From: Rhizobiaceae bacterium
GTDB lineage: Bacteria; Pseudomonadota; Alphaproteobacteria; Rhizobiales; Rhizobiaceae
Direction of reading: 5' to 3'
Length of the DNA: 36,532 nucleotides
Assembly (NCBI GenBank): GCA_017644105.1
Contig: JAEPMD010000022.1
Coordinates: forward strand, 26,788-63,319
Below, piece after piece: positions 8,336-17,339 of the stretch. The notes under the pieces are model-generated. The model was not told the origin of the DNA and did no database searches. It saw only the letters and a program-made list of their open reading frames with translations. The first letter of the stretch is position 1; each line of letters starts with the position of its first letter. The position numbers were made by a program, and so were the translations under genes.

Positions 8336-9253
8336 AATATTAGAACATTAGGTTTGCCGACATTGATCGGTTTTCACACCGTTGCCAAAACCGGTGGCAT
8401 TAGTGCGGCTGCCGAAGAACTGGGCATGGCGAAATCTGGTGTTAGCCGTCATGTGGCACTGCTGGAAGATCATCTTGGCGTCAAACTGCTCGAGCGAGGT
8501 GCGCGGTCGGTTAAGCTCACACCGATTGGTGAGGTGCTTGATCAAAAGATAGCATCCGTATTGGCAGAAATTGATCTTATGGAAGATATCGCCCGAGAAG
8601 AGCGCGTGGGTGTTTCGGGTCAGGTGAATATTGCAGCGACACCCGATTTTGGAGGTCTGGTCGCGAACAAGTTATTCCCAATGGCGCGGGAGCTTTATCC
8701 AGATCTAACACTCGTCATGCAGCTCGAATATGGCTTTGCGGATATGCAAGATCCGGGTATCGACATCGCGGTGCGAATTGTTCAAGTGCATGATGATCGT
8801 TTGGTCGCAAAAGAAATGGGCACCTTCCGCCGTGTTCTCGTTGCTTCACCCGAATTGTGTAAAACTCATCAGTTGAAAGATCCGTCCGACCTTGCAGATG
8901 CGCCATGTTTGACGTTCCGAGGCGATCGACCGGGCTCTATATGGAGATTTGAATCTGCTTCAGGGGAGGTTGCCGTATCCGTATCAGGACCGCTGGCCGT
9001 TCATAATTTTCATATTTTACTAGATTTGGTTGAGGCCGGCTTGGGTTTTGGCCTCATTCCGGAGTTTGTGGCGCGTGAGAAATTGGAAACTGGTGAAATT
9101 GTCCGGTGTTTGCCGGGATATAGGGCGCCCCCCGTTCCAGTTTTTCTAACATTTCGCCCCGGTGCAAGACGCGTGGCCCGCATTGATGCGGTCATTAAAA
9201 TGTGCGAAGAAATCGTGCCTGAGATCTTATCAAGAAAGAATGCCTTGAGCTGA
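8327..9253 (+). CDS. LysR-family transcriptional regulator
   Basis: 308 residues. The N-terminal helix-turn-helix is typical (TLIGFHTVAKTGGISAAAEELGMAKSGVSRHVALLE, with VKLLERGARSVKLTPIGE after it). The C-terminal ~210 residues form the effector-binding domain (GQVNIAATPDFGGLVANKLFP onward). The start is probably TTG 8327; no ATG occurs before the HTH, and the best Shine-Dalgarno-like AGGA is rather far upstream, so a nearby TTG is possible. It is divergent from the SDR gene and likely controls it; the importer 180 bp downstream could also belong to the regulon. The effector is unknown. Confidence 0.92.
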   Translation: MVQNIRTLGLPTLIGFHTVAKTGGISAAAEELGMAKSGVSRHVALLEDHLGVKLLERGARSVKLTPIGEVLDQKIASVLAEIDLMEDIAREERVGVSGQVNIAATPDFGGLVANKLFPMARELYPDLTLVMQLEYGFADMQDPGIDIAVRIVQVHDDRLVAKEMGTFRRVLVASPELCKTHQLKDPSDLADAPCLTFRGDRPGSIWRFESASGEVAVSVSGPLAVHNFHILLDLVEAGLGFGLIPEFVAREKLETGEIVRCLPGYRAPPVPVFLTFRPGARRVARIDAVIKMCEEIVPEILSRKNALS

Positions 9254-9434
9254 TGGATGTGATCCGAGGACAATCTTCAAATTTAATTTGGCGATTACAA
9301 TTTTTTTCTTGAAACACTTGATCATTTAATAAGCAACTGGCTCCCTTGACTAGGAAATAATCATATCTCATGATGCCATGGTTTCGCTGATGAGCGCAGC
9401 GATATAAAATTATAAAAGCTCGATGGAGAGATCA

Positions 9435-10457
9435 ATGTTCAAAAAATTTGCGTTAGGCGCCGCCCTAACTCTTGCCGCTATTGGCACAACCCTATCCACG
9501 CCTGCATTTGCAGAAACAAAAATCCCATTTGCGCTGGATTGGAAATTTGAAGGTCCAAGTTCACCTTATTTTGTTGCGATTGATAAAGGCTATTTCGGTG
9601 AGGAAGAGCTTGATGTGACTGTGACTGCTGGTCAAGGTTCACTTGATGCGATCCCAAAGGTTGCCACTGGTGCCTTCCCAATAGGATTTGCTGATATCAA
9701 CTCACTTGCAAAATTCCTTGATGAAAATGCCGGTGCGCCTGTTACTGCGGTAATGATGGTGTATGACAAGCCGCCATTTGCTGTTGTTGGCCGTAAGTCA
9801 CTTGGCATTTCCAGCCCGAAAGATCTTGAAGGCAAAACACTTGGTGCGCCTCCGCCAGATGGAGCTTGGGCACAATTCCCAGCATTTGCTGCGGCAAACT
9901 CATTGGATGTCGACAAAATTAAGGTTGAGCCTGTTGGTTTCCCAACACGTGAGCCAATGCTGGCTGAAGGCAAAGTTGATGCTGTGACTGGTTTCTCATT
10001 CTCAAGCTATCTAAACCTTGTGCGTTTGGGTGTGCCTGAAGATGATATCTCAACCATTTTGATGGCTGACAATGGCCTGAAATTGTATGGCAATGCGATT
10101 ATCGTGAATACTGAATTCGCAAAAGCTAACCCAGACAAAGTTACAGGCTTCCTACGTGCCGTAGCAAAAGGCTGGAAGGCGTCCATTGCAGATCCTGAAG
10201 GCGCTGTGAAGATGATGGTGACACGTAACCCAGCTGCTGATGTTGCGCTTGAAACACGCCGTTTGCAATTGGCAATTGATGCCAATGTGATGACAGATTA
10301 CGTTGCCGCAAATGGCATGGGCAGCATTGATGCGGCCCGTTTTGCAGAGGCTCTAGAGCAGCTTAAAACCACAATGGGTCTATCAAATGTTGGCGATGCA
10401 TCGCTTTATTTTGATGCGTCTTATCTTCCAGACGATGGCAGCTTAATGCTGAAATAA
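9435..10457 (+). CDS. ABC importer periplasmic binding protein, SsuA/NMT1-like
   Basis: 340 residues with a clear Sec signal peptide (MFKKFALG, hydrophobic core, cleavage after TPAFA near residue 26). The mature part begins with KIPFALDWKFEGPSSPYFVAIDKGYF, the N-terminal signature of the NMT1/THI5/SsuA binding-protein group for sulfonates, pyrimidine precursors, taurine, nitrate or similar. I chose ATG 9435 because GGAGAG lies 4 bases upstream; an in-frame ATG at 9423 sits before that site. The ligand cannot be assigned. It heads an importer operon, and a hairpin separates it from the ATPase gene, which would let this subunit be made in excess. Confidence 0.92.
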   Translation: MFKKFALGAALTLAAIGTTLSTPAFAETKIPFALDWKFEGPSSPYFVAIDKGYFGEEELDVTVTAGQGSLDAIPKVATGAFPIGFADINSLAKFLDENAGAPVTAVMMVYDKPPFAVVGRKSLGISSPKDLEGKTLGAPPPDGAWAQFPAFAAANSLDVDKIKVEPVGFPTREPMLAEGKVDAVTGFSFSSYLNLVRLGVPEDDISTILMADNGLKLYGNAIIVNTEFAKANPDKVTGFLRAVAKGWKASIADPEGAVKMMVTRNPAADVALETRRLQLAIDANVMTDYVAANGMGSIDAARFAEALEQLKTTMGLSNVGDASLYFDASYLPDDGSLMLK

Positions 10458-10478
10458 GTATTCTTTCGTTACTAAAAA

Positions 10479-10521
10479 CCTCCCTTCGCATGATTGATGC
10501 GGGGGGAGGGTCATTATTTTT
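10479..10521 (+). terminator. Intra-operon hairpin after the binding-protein gene
   Basis: A 13-bp stem (10479-10491 with 10497-10509, two G-T pairs) has a 5-base loop GATTG and ends near TCATTATTTTT. It lies between the binding-protein and ATPase genes of one operon, so it is more likely a partial terminator or mRNA 3'-end stabiliser than a full stop. Confidence 0.75.
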
Positions 10522-10535
10522 AAGAAGCATACATT

Positions 10536-11339
10536 ATGAGTTCTTCAGAATTTCAAATCGAACTATCTCAAGTCACCCATGCCTATAAGACCAAGGATGG
10601 TCCCCTTCCTGTTTTAGATGCCCTGTCATTACAAATGGACAAAGGGACATTTACAGCGGTGGTTGGTCCCTCAGGCTGCGGAAAATCAACTTTGACACGC
10701 CTGATCGCGGGGCTTTTGATCCCTGATGAAGGCGAGGTTTACTTGCATGGTGAAAAAGTGAAATCTCCGCGTTCAACGGTGGGGATGGCGTTTCAAAATC
10801 CGGTGCTCTTGGAATGGCGCACCATTTTGGAAAATGTGCTGTTACCGCTTGAGATCGTGCCCAATAAACTAACAAAGGCGGAGAAAGAAGCGCGTGGATG
10901 CGAACTTCTGTCTATGGTCGGTTTGCAAGGTTTTGAGAATAAGAAACCATCTGAGCTCTCTGGTGGTATGCGCCAGCGCGCATCGCTGTGCCGATCGATC
11001 GTGCATCGCCCTGAAGTGTTGATTTTGGATGAGCCTTTCGGTGCGCTTGATGCCTTTACGCGCGAAGATTTGTGGCAGATCATGCATTCGATCCGTGTGA
11101 AAGAAAATATCACCACATTGCTGATCACCCATGATTTGCGTGAATGTGTATTTCTCGCCGATCAGATTGTGGTCCTGTCGGGCCGTCCTGCAACAGCGCA
11201 ATATGTTGCTGATGGCCCATTGCCGATGGATCGCACATTAGAAGACCTTTACACGCCAGAAGCGACAAAGCTATTGGCGGAATTACGTCGGCAAATTCAG
11301 ATCGCGCAAGGACGGAATGATGAAGGGGAGGCGGCATAA
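10536..11339 (+). CDS. ABC importer ATPase, SsuB/TauB-like
   Basis: 267-residue nucleotide-binding subunit. Walker A GPSGCGKST is at 44-52, a Q loop at FQNPVLLEW (~86-94), the ABC signature LSGGMRQR at 141-148, Walker B VLILDEPFGALD at 161-172 and the switch H at ITHDLREC. It drives import through the permease encoded next. It follows the binding-protein gene after the hairpin and its stop overlaps the permease start by one base (TAATG), which signals translational coupling. The FGALDAFTRED sequence after Walker B is typical of the nitrate/sulfonate/taurine ATPase group. Confidence 0.95.
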   Translation: MSSSEFQIELSQVTHAYKTKDGPLPVLDALSLQMDKGTFTAVVGPSGCGKSTLTRLIAGLLIPDEGEVYLHGEKVKSPRSTVGMAFQNPVLLEWRTILENVLLPLEIVPNKLTKAEKEARGCELLSMVGLQGFENKKPSELSGGMRQRASLCRSIVHRPEVLILDEPFGALDAFTREDLWQIMHSIRVKENITTLLITHDLRECVFLADQIVVLSGRPATAQYVADGPLPMDRTLEDLYTPEATKLLAELRRQIQIAQGRNDEGEAA

Positions 11340-12106
11340 TGAATACGCTTCTGTCTCGTCAGTTTTGGATACCTGTTGCTGCGATTATGGTCTTTCTGCT
11401 CCTTTGGGAATGGCTGGTTTGGTTTAATGAATGGCCGAACTATAAGATGGCCTCTCCAACGGATCTGGGGCCTGCCTTCTGGAAGTTTAAGGGTCTCTTT
11501 TTAGAATATGGTTGGCAAACTTTGTGGCGCACAATTGCCGGGCTCATGTTGGCCGTGGTCTTCGGTGTTCTCATCGGGATGATTATGGGTTTTTCTCGAA
11601 TCATGCGTGAAGGGCTCTATCCGCTTCTCGTTGGGTTCAACGCTATTCCTAAAGCAACGGTGGTGCCTGTTATTGCATTGATCTTTGTCGGCCAAGATAA
11701 TTTTAATACTGTGCTCATGGCCTTTATGATTTCGTTCTTTCCAATAGCCGTTTCGGTATCCATTGGGTTATCAACGCTGGAACCTGAATATAGCGATATC
11801 TTGCGTTCTCTTGGTGCGAGCAGGTTTACAATATTCTGGAAGATCGCCTTACCTAAGACATTGCCAGAATTCTTCGGTGCACTGAAAGTCTCCGTTACGC
11901 TCGCCTTTATCGGGACGAATTTGGTTGAGATCATCCAACCCCACGGCAAAGGCTTGGGCTTCTTGTTTGATAGCGGCAAGATCAGTGCGGATTACCCGTT
12001 GATGTTTGCGGTGCTGATCGCGCTCGCATTTTTGGGTATTGTGCTCTTTTACATCGTTGTGGTGCTTGAAAAAATCTTCGCGGGATGGTCTGAACGCGGT
12101 AGTTAG
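11339..12106 (+). CDS. ABC importer permease, SsuC/TauC-like
   Basis: 255 residues with about six hydrophobic helices, the first at residues ~8-27. The EAA loop that docks onto the ATPase is visible around DILRSLGASRFTIFWKIALPKTLPEFFGALK, with the conserved G after LGAS. This belongs to the BPD_transp_1 family and places the complex in the inner membrane. The ATG overlaps the ATPase stop codon by one base. The gene ends ten bases from the end of the convergent coiled-coil gene with no visible terminator between them. Confidence 0.95.
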   Translation: MNTLLSRQFWIPVAAIMVFLLLWEWLVWFNEWPNYKMASPTDLGPAFWKFKGLFLEYGWQTLWRTIAGLMLAVVFGVLIGMIMGFSRIMREGLYPLLVGFNAIPKATVVPVIALIFVGQDNFNTVLMAFMISFFPIAVSVSIGLSTLEPEYSDILRSLGASRFTIFWKIALPKTLPEFFGALKVSVTLAFIGTNLVEIIQPHGKGLGFLFDSGKISADYPLMFAVLIALAFLGIVLFYIVVVLEKIFAGWSERGS

Positions 12107-12115
12107 TAGGACGAA

Positions 12116-13405
12116 TTAATTTGCTGTTGAGCTACTGGTTGTTTTGTCAACGCGTCGGATGGCACGGTCAGCAAGGCTAGGTTTAATTTTCAAACCGCGC
12201 TTTGGCTTTATCGGTGTGTGCCCGGCCAAAATATCGTGAATTGGGGAGGTTTCACCTTCTCGCGCCGCTGTGAGATCAATCATCATAGCGGCTATTTCAG
12301 CGAGCTCGCGTCGCAATTCTGGGTCATCAGAAGGCGCGCTTTCTTTTTTGAGTTGATCAACTAAATCATTGTGGCGGGTTCTCAGACGTTCAACCTTACT
12401 GGCGATTGTTTCTACAGGAATATCCTCTTTTTCAATTTGTTCAATCGCTTCGATTCTTGTCGTCTTTTTAATGAGCTTTGATGCTTTTGCAGCAACCTCG
12501 CTTGGTTTGCGCTCAGGTGCAGGTTTTCCAGTATATTTGGAAAGTTGCTTCTCAACTTTGGTCAATTGACGTTCAAGTGCACGACGTTCCGTCTCGCTCG
12601 ATTTAAGTGTCTTTTTCAGCTCAGACGTTTCGGTACGGACTGAATTTACGCGCTCTTTCAGGCGTTTGATCTCATTGGACTTGTTTTCAATGGTTTGGTC
12701 ACGATTTGCAAGCTTTGATGTCGCGGACGTCAAGCGCTTATTCAAACCATCCGCTCTGGCTTTTTCTTGCTCAAGCTCACGTTCTATTTTTTGCGCGCGA
12801 TTTTCCAACTCAGATTGGTTGTTGCGCAGCTTTGTATGTTCGTTGCGAAGCGCGTCGATTGTTGAGCGGAGATTTTCAGATTCAGTATCTTTACTGGCGA
12901 GGTCGATTTTGAGAGAACCCACGTCAGTGGATAGACGATTGGCCTTCTCAATAAGAGCCAAAATCTGTTCTTCTTTCTCTGCGTTGGCCTTTTGCGCTTC
13001 TTTCAAATTTTGCCGCGATTTTTCTAATTTACTTTCTTCAGTGCGAAGATTTGAGCGCAATTTGCCGGCATCTTCCTTTAAACTGTCGACATTGGCTTGC
13101 AGCTCTTGATTTTGGCTGCGCATCTTTACAATTCTATCAGATAAACGGGACGTGCCTGCCTTTTCTTCCGTGAGTAATTCACGTTCTTTTTTCAATTCAA
13201 CAGACATACGAGCATTTTCAGCAGCAAAAACGGCGCGATCCATGTCTTTTGCAGCTTTTATTTCTGCAGCATTTAGCGGCACCGTTGCGCGCATACGACG
13301 CTCGGTTAGCTTAACCACGCGTCGATAAATTGCAGGCGCGACGACGAGGCCGAGCAAGGCGGCCATCAGAAATCCCAGTGCGACAAATAATATGAGCTCG
13401 ATCAA
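12116..13405 (-). CDS. Membrane-anchored long coiled-coil protein
   Basis: 429 residues. An N-terminal transmembrane helix (ELILFVALGFLMAALLGLVV, residues 2-21) is followed by a basic stretch. A very long Glu/Lys/Leu/Arg-rich coiled coil covers about residues 55-300 (LKEDAGKLRSNLRTEESKLE and similar). A C-terminal region of ~100 residues is mixed and ends basic (KPKRGLKIKPSLADRAIRRVDK). The topology suggests a cytoplasmic rod anchored in the inner membrane. I recall similar conserved proteins in Rhizobiales, without known function. The start is TTG 13405 with GGGAAA upstream; a weak site, so the exact start is uncertain. It is transcribed alone. Confidence 0.85.
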   Translation of the reverse strand: MIELILFVALGFLMAALLGLVVAPAIYRRVVKLTERRMRATVPLNAAEIKAAKDMDRAVFAAENARMSVELKKERELLTEEKAGTSRLSDRIVKMRSQNQELQANVDSLKEDAGKLRSNLRTEESKLEKSRQNLKEAQKANAEKEEQILALIEKANRLSTDVGSLKIDLASKDTESENLRSTIDALRNEHTKLRNNQSELENRAQKIERELEQEKARADGLNKRLTSATSKLANRDQTIENKSNEIKRLKERVNSVRTETSELKKTLKSSETERRALERQLTKVEKQLSKYTGKPAPERKPSEVAAKASKLIKKTTRIEAIEQIEKEDIPVETIASKVERLRTRHNDLVDQLKKESAPSDDPELRRELAEIAAMMIDLTAAREGETSPIHDILAGHTPIKPKRGLKIKPSLADRAIRRVDKTTSSSTAN

Positions 13406-13575
13406 AGCGCTCGTTTCCCAGCTTAAGTCTCAAAACCACACATATTACGAGTGTGTCTTGGCCATTAAACATAGCTTGTAGGTGTGAGCAAGCTTAGACT
13501 TTAAATATCGTTAAGAACGATCGGGGAAACTTGTTGGAAAAATTCGTTTGCTGTCTTTTCTTAGAAAAAAACTGC

Positions 13576-14166
13576 TCAAAAAGGGTTCCAAGTCGGTTTG
13601 CGTGTAACTTTTAAATAACCGACATTGATGCCAAGGCGTGCACCTACACCTGTGCGGATGGGGACAATCAAGACATCTTGTCTGCGCATAACCGTCATAC
13701 CTAGTCCGGCGACAACATAGGCTGATCCGCTTACACCGCCAAAACGACCATATATGCCTTCTACGCTCGGCAAATTATAAACAAGCATCATTGTGCGTGA
13801 ACCTTCGCCACCATAGTCAAAGCCGATTGAAGGGCCTTGCCAAAAAGTTGAATGCTGGCCAGCATTTTTGGTGTAAAGCACGCCCTCGCCATAGGTAAGA
13901 CCACCAACAACGGCGCCGGAGGCTTCTTGCCCCAGAACATATCCATTTGGCTGTCCGTAACTTCCAAATGCTTTTTCGACTAGCTTTGCAAGTGCACCGG
14001 ATGTTGATCCAAAGAAGCTGTGGCCCGCATCGATAATTTCTTGCGATGTATAATAGGTCTCACCACCGCTTTGCGCTTTTGCGCCACCCGCCATGATGGA
14101 AAGTAATAAGAAGATCGCACACAGATATCTGCCAATCATATTTATTGGGGCTAAATACTGTTTCAT
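13576..14166 (-). CDS. eipA: Envelope integrity protein EipA (DUF1134)
   Basis: 196 residues: a signal peptide (MKQYLAPINMIGRYLCAIFLLLSIMAGGAKA, cleavage near residue 31) and a compact Gly/Tyr/Val-rich domain (GYVLGQEASGAVVGGLTYGEG; GPSIGFDYGGEGSRTMMLVYNL; GRFGGVSGSAYVVAGLGMTV). That is the DUF1134 pattern, described in Brucella as the periplasmic beta-barrel-like protein EipA needed for envelope integrity. GGAG lies six bases upstream of the ATG. Its closeness to the CtrA block, beginning on the other strand, fits the CtrA-dependent control reported for eipA in Brucella (recalled, not checked). Confidence 0.88.
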   Translation of the reverse strand: MKQYLAPINMIGRYLCAIFLLLSIMAGGAKAQSGGETYYTSQEIIDAGHSFFGSTSGALAKLVEKAFGSYGQPNGYVLGQEASGAVVGGLTYGEGVLYTKNAGQHSTFWQGPSIGFDYGGEGSRTMMLVYNLPSVEGIYGRFGGVSGSAYVVAGLGMTVMRRQDVLIVPIRTGVGARLGINVGYLKVTRKPTWNPF

Positions 14167-14372
14167 TTGGTTCTCCGCTGCAAAATCGTGACTAAATACG
14201 CTAATAAGCTCATTTTTTTGGCTTTTGGTCTATTTTCGCGCAATCATGTTAATAAGCAGTTTACCAATTAAGGTTTCATTATGGCTAAGTTGTGAATCAT
14301 AGTATGTTGCGCAACAAAATTGATTTAAGGATACCTTCAAATCCACGCATATTTTGCCATTGGAGCCAATTG

Positions 14373-15014
14373 ATGTCGAAAAACCCTGTTCTAACGCTGG
14401 CTGGTCATGATCTGGCTGCCCTTTTATGTTCCCGCGTCTGTCATGATATTATATCCCCAGTTGGCGCGATCAACAACGGACTAGAACTTTTAGATGAGGG
14501 TGGTGCTGACGAGGATGCGATGGATCTCATCCGATCGAGTGCGTTGAACGCCTCTGTTCGATTGAAATTTGCACGGCTGGCATTTGGTGCATCCGGATCC
14601 ATTGGTGCATCAATCGACACGGGTGAAGCCGAACAAGCCATCAAGGATTTCGTTGAGACAGATGGTAAGACAGTGATTAACTGGCATGGGTCCCGAGCAA
14701 TTGTGCCGAAAAACAAAGTAAAATTGCTCATGAACCTGTTTTTGATTGCGTTTAGTGCCATACCACGGGGTGGTGAAATCGATATCTTCCTGGAAGATCT
14801 TGAGACCGCACCGCATTTTAGATTGGTGTCTCGTGGGAAGATGATTAGAGTTCCGCCCAAATTTTTAGAATTGCATGCAGGGCAGTCAGATGATGCGATT
14901 GATGCACATGCTGTACAGCCTTATTACACAATATTGCTTGCTGAAGAAGCTGGGCTTGAATTGGGCTGTGTGATCAATACTGATGATGTGGTGTTTACTG
15001 CGAAATCTGCATAA
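14373..15014 (+). CDS. chpT: Histidine phosphotransferase ChpT
   Basis: 213 residues. The N-terminal helical hairpin holds the phosphorylatable His24 in SRVCHDIISPVGAINNGLELL, followed by a degenerate ATPase-like C-terminal domain (MNLFLIAFSAIPRGGEIDIFLEDL). ChpT passes phosphate from CckA to the response regulators CtrA and CpdR. I start it at ATG 14373, seven bases after GGAG; an upstream frame to 14292 would add 27 residues that do not resemble the family. It precedes the lone receiver and convergent ctrA, so the relay output genes are clustered. The cckA and cpdR genes are not in the window. Confidence 0.92.
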   Translation: MSKNPVLTLAGHDLAALLCSRVCHDIISPVGAINNGLELLDEGGADEDAMDLIRSSALNASVRLKFARLAFGASGSIGASIDTGEAEQAIKDFVETDGKTVINWHGSRAIVPKNKVKLLMNLFLIAFSAIPRGGEIDIFLEDLETAPHFRLVSRGKMIRVPPKFLELHAGQSDDAIDAHAVQPYYTILLAEEAGLELGCVINTDDVVFTAKSA

Positions 15015-15297
15015 AAATCATTAAGCAATTTAAACGGGTAGAATTTCAAATTCGATCCACATTTTTGGCGTTCGCGCGAAATTATTTTTGTGCGATGCAC
15101 AATTTTTATTCAGAAATTTGATTTGCTCGTAAAACTCTAATCCTATGATTTTAAAGGATTAAACAGGTTTGCTTCATGTAAGCGATTACAAATTCTAAGC
15201 CTGGTTGTGTAAGACATTGTTAAGTTTGATTGCTAACTGAATATTTGTTTGCCTTTGTTATTCTAGTCCCCAAGAACGCATGAGTAAGGGGAATAAA

Positions 15298-15660
15298 ATG
15301 CAAAGAATTATCATTGTTGATGAATCTCCGGTGATTTGCAAAGTCGCAAAGCGAATTTTAACCGGATTTAACTTCACAGTTGTTGAATCAAATTCGTTGA
15401 GCCAAGCTCGCAATTATTGCGAAGCTGAGTTGCCTGACATTGTCGTGGTGGATTCTGATCTGGATGGCGCGCTTGATCTGATTGCTGATATTCGAGCAAT
15501 GGAAGGTGGCAAAGATATCCGTGTTGTCTATTGTCTAGTGGAAGCGGACCTTAAACGCATGATGGCAGGTCGCCGTGCTGGTGCAAGTGATTTCTTGCTC
15601 AAGCCATTTGATCGTACATCGCTGTTTAATGTGTTTGGTACGATGAAAGCTGCGGCGTAA
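15298..15660 (+). CDS. Single-domain response regulator next to ctrA
   Basis: A 120-residue receiver with no output domain. The acidic pair is D8-E9, the phospho-acceptor is D52 (IVVVDSDLDG) and the lysine is K102 (FLLKPFD). The position that normally carries the conserved Ser/Thr after beta-4 (…VIMLTA… in typical receivers) appears to be Leu80 in RVVYCLVEAD, so signalling may be atypical. It is not CpdR or DivK by sequence memory. AAGGGG lies six bases upstream of ATG 15298; the frame from 15280 has no such site. It sits between chpT and ctrA, which suggests a role in the CtrA phosphorelay or cell cycle. A bidirectional terminator follows it. Confidence 0.88.
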   Translation: MQRIIIVDESPVICKVAKRILTGFNFTVVESNSLSQARNYCEAELPDIVVVDSDLDGALDLIADIRAMEGGKDIRVVYCLVEADLKRMMAGRRAGASDFLLKPFDRTSLFNVFGTMKAAA

Positions 15661-15685
15661 TCTAATTCGACTTTATGAAACAAAA

Positions 15686-15712
15686 AAACCCGCCATTAAG
15701 ACGGGTTTGATT
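15686..15712. terminator. Bidirectional terminator between receiver gene and ctrA
   Basis: The stem AAACCCG / CGGGTTT (15686-15692 with 15702-15708) has an A tract before and T-rich sequence after, so it can end transcripts from either side. It lies in the 68-bp gap between two convergent genes. Confidence 0.85.
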
Positions 15713-15728
15713 GTTTATGTAGCGTGAT

Positions 15729-16430
15729 TTACGCGATGTCTTGTAGCTCATTTTCATCTGGCTCGCGCAGAACATAGCCTCGACCCCAAACGGTTTCGAT
15801 ATAATTTGTTCCGCCAGCTGCTGTCGCAAGTTTCTTGCGGAGCTTACAGATAAATACGTCAATGATTTTTAGCTCTGGCTCATCCATGCCACCATAGAGA
15901 TGGTTGAGGAACATTTCTTTCGTAAGGGTCGTGCCCTTACGAAGTGAAAGAAGCTCAAGCATTTGATATTCTTTACCAGTTAGGTGAACGCGCTGGCCAC
16001 CAACTTCAACTGTTTTTGCATCCAGATTAACGATGAGATCACCAGTTGTGATAACTGATTGTGCATGACCTTTCGAACGACGAACAATTGCTTGAATGCG
16101 GGCGACAAGCTCATCTTTGTGGAAGGGCTTTGTCATATAATCATCTGCGCCAAATCCTAGGCCGCGAACCTTGTCTTCAATGCCAGCCATGCCGGACAGA
16201 ATAAGGATAGGAGTTTGAACTTTAGAAAGGCGAAGTGTTCTTAATACCTCATAACCAGACATATCTGGCAAATTAAGATCAAGCAAAATGATATCGTAAT
16301 CATACAACTTGCCCAGATCGACCCCTTCTTCACCGAGATCAGTAGTGTAAACGTTAAAACTCTCAGACTTAAGCATAAGCTCGATACTTTGAGCCGTTGC
16401 GCTATCGTCCTCAATTAATAAAACACGCAT
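15729..16430 (-). CDS. ctrA: Cell-cycle master response regulator CtrA
   Basis: 233 residues: receiver domain (acid pair E7-D8-D9, phospho-acceptor D51, KPF near residue 104) and an OmpR-type winged-helix domain ([52 protein letters not shown]). The sequence is close to textbook CtrA, which binds TTAA-containing boxes and controls DNA replication, flagella and division genes in Alphaproteobacteria. AAGGGG lies six bases before the ATG. The 440-bp region upstream, shared with a divergent FliJ-like gene, contains three GATTC sites, matching the known CcrM methylation control of ctrA in Caulobacter. ChpT and sciP close by belong to the same circuit. Confidence 0.98.
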   Translation of the reverse strand: MRVLLIEDDSATAQSIELMLKSESFNVYTTDLGEEGVDLGKLYDYDIILLDLNLPDMSGYEVLRTLRLSKVQTPILILSGMAGIEDKVRGLGFGADDYMTKPFHKDELVARIQAIVRRSKGHAQSVITTGDLIVNLDAKTVEVGGQRVHLTGKEYQMLELLSLRKGTTLTKEMFLNHLYGGMDEPELKIIDVFICKLRKKLATAAGGTNYIETVWGRGYVLREPDENELQDIA

Positions 16431-16868
16431 GTGTTTCCCCTTTACCGCCGCCAGACCATTGAAATTCCGGCTTGTTTGGTTCGCTTCGTTTCGTGTTAGA
16501 AAGCTGCCATGAAATGGTTAACAAATTCTAATCCTGAATTGCAAGTGTGATCAAAATATTAATTTTTTTTATCAGTACCTTGTTTTTCTTAACTAATTTT
16601 AATTTCTGTTTACCATAAAGTATGAAGTAAATCCGCTAAGCGATTCTGTTGATTCGATAAATTAATGTTCGAACATTGCGTGAGACTGGTAAAAAAGTTC
16701 ATTCTGTTTACCTCTGCTTAAAACCTATCAATTATTGTTAAAAATAAGCGACTGTAATTAATAAGTGCTGCGGGGAGCAGTTATTGAGAGTTTTGGTTGC
16801 GTTCGACGAAGTGATTCGTTGAGTAATAAGTTGAGTTCAGGACTTAAAATGTCCATGGAGTAATGCGT
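16431..16868. promoter_or_regulatory. ctrA / fliJ divergent regulatory region
   Basis: 438 bp of A/T-rich sequence without a gene. It holds three GATTC sites, targets of the CcrM adenine methylase (16642-16646, 16651-16655, 16813-16817). It also holds many TTAA half-sites; three of them begin exactly 20 bp apart (16718, 16738, 16758), and one is followed by a poor second half (TTAA-N7-TAAT at 16518). No perfect TTAA-N7-TTAA CtrA box was found. Control by methylation and CtrA is inferred from the family. Confidence 0.6.
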
Positions 16869-17225
16869 ATGAAGTCACGTGAGAGCCAAACACGCCTCAA
16901 ACAATTCCAAGTCGCGGAGAAAACCCGGCAACTGAACGGAATTCAGATTATGATGGCCGAGATGGAGAAGATGGTCGCTGAGCTGGAATACCAGGTCGCG
17001 TCTGAAGAAAAGAAATCGGGGATTTCCGATCCATCAAATTATGCCTATCCAACATTTGCAAAAGCGGCTCGTTTGCGCGCTGAAAATTTGCAAGGTTCAA
17101 TCCGCGAGCTGAAAGTTCAACTTGATGCAGCTGAATTGGCGCTGGAAGAAGCAGAAGCTGAATTTAATAAAGCAGCTGCTCTTGAAGAGCGTGATCAGTC
17201 ACAGCGCATGGGCAAAGCAGGCTAA
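16869..17225 (+). CDS. fliJ: FliJ-like flagellar export chaperone
   Basis: 118 residues, almost entirely a helical coiled coil (RESQTRLKQFQVAEKTRQL; AEMEKMVAELEYQVASEE; a second long helix from PTFAKAARLRAENL). I recall near-identical layouts annotated as FliJ next to ctrA in rhizobia. FliJ binds the export ATPase FliI and helps escort flagellar subunits. The start ATG 16869 has GGAG eight bases upstream; ATG 16863 is only two bases from it. There are no other flagellar genes here, so the assignment depends on sequence memory and neighbourhood. Confidence 0.68.
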   Translation: MKSRESQTRLKQFQVAEKTRQLNGIQIMMAEMEKMVAELEYQVASEEKKSGISDPSNYAYPTFAKAARLRAENLQGSIRELKVQLDAAELALEEAEAEFNKAAALEERDQSQRMGKAG

Positions 17226-17339
17226 CGCTTTCCAAATCATCAGTTTTCCGAATGCTGCGAAATTAGACATTTGGAGATCTTGTATAAACCATAATTCCGT
17301 GCCAGATATCCAAATTGGGATCAACTTGCGGCGGTATTT

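Noticed and set aside
16589-16602. CtrA box TTAA-N6-TTAA in the ctrA upstream region
   Set aside because: The spacer is 6 bases and the consensus needs 7; A/T-rich DNA gives many TTAA pairs.
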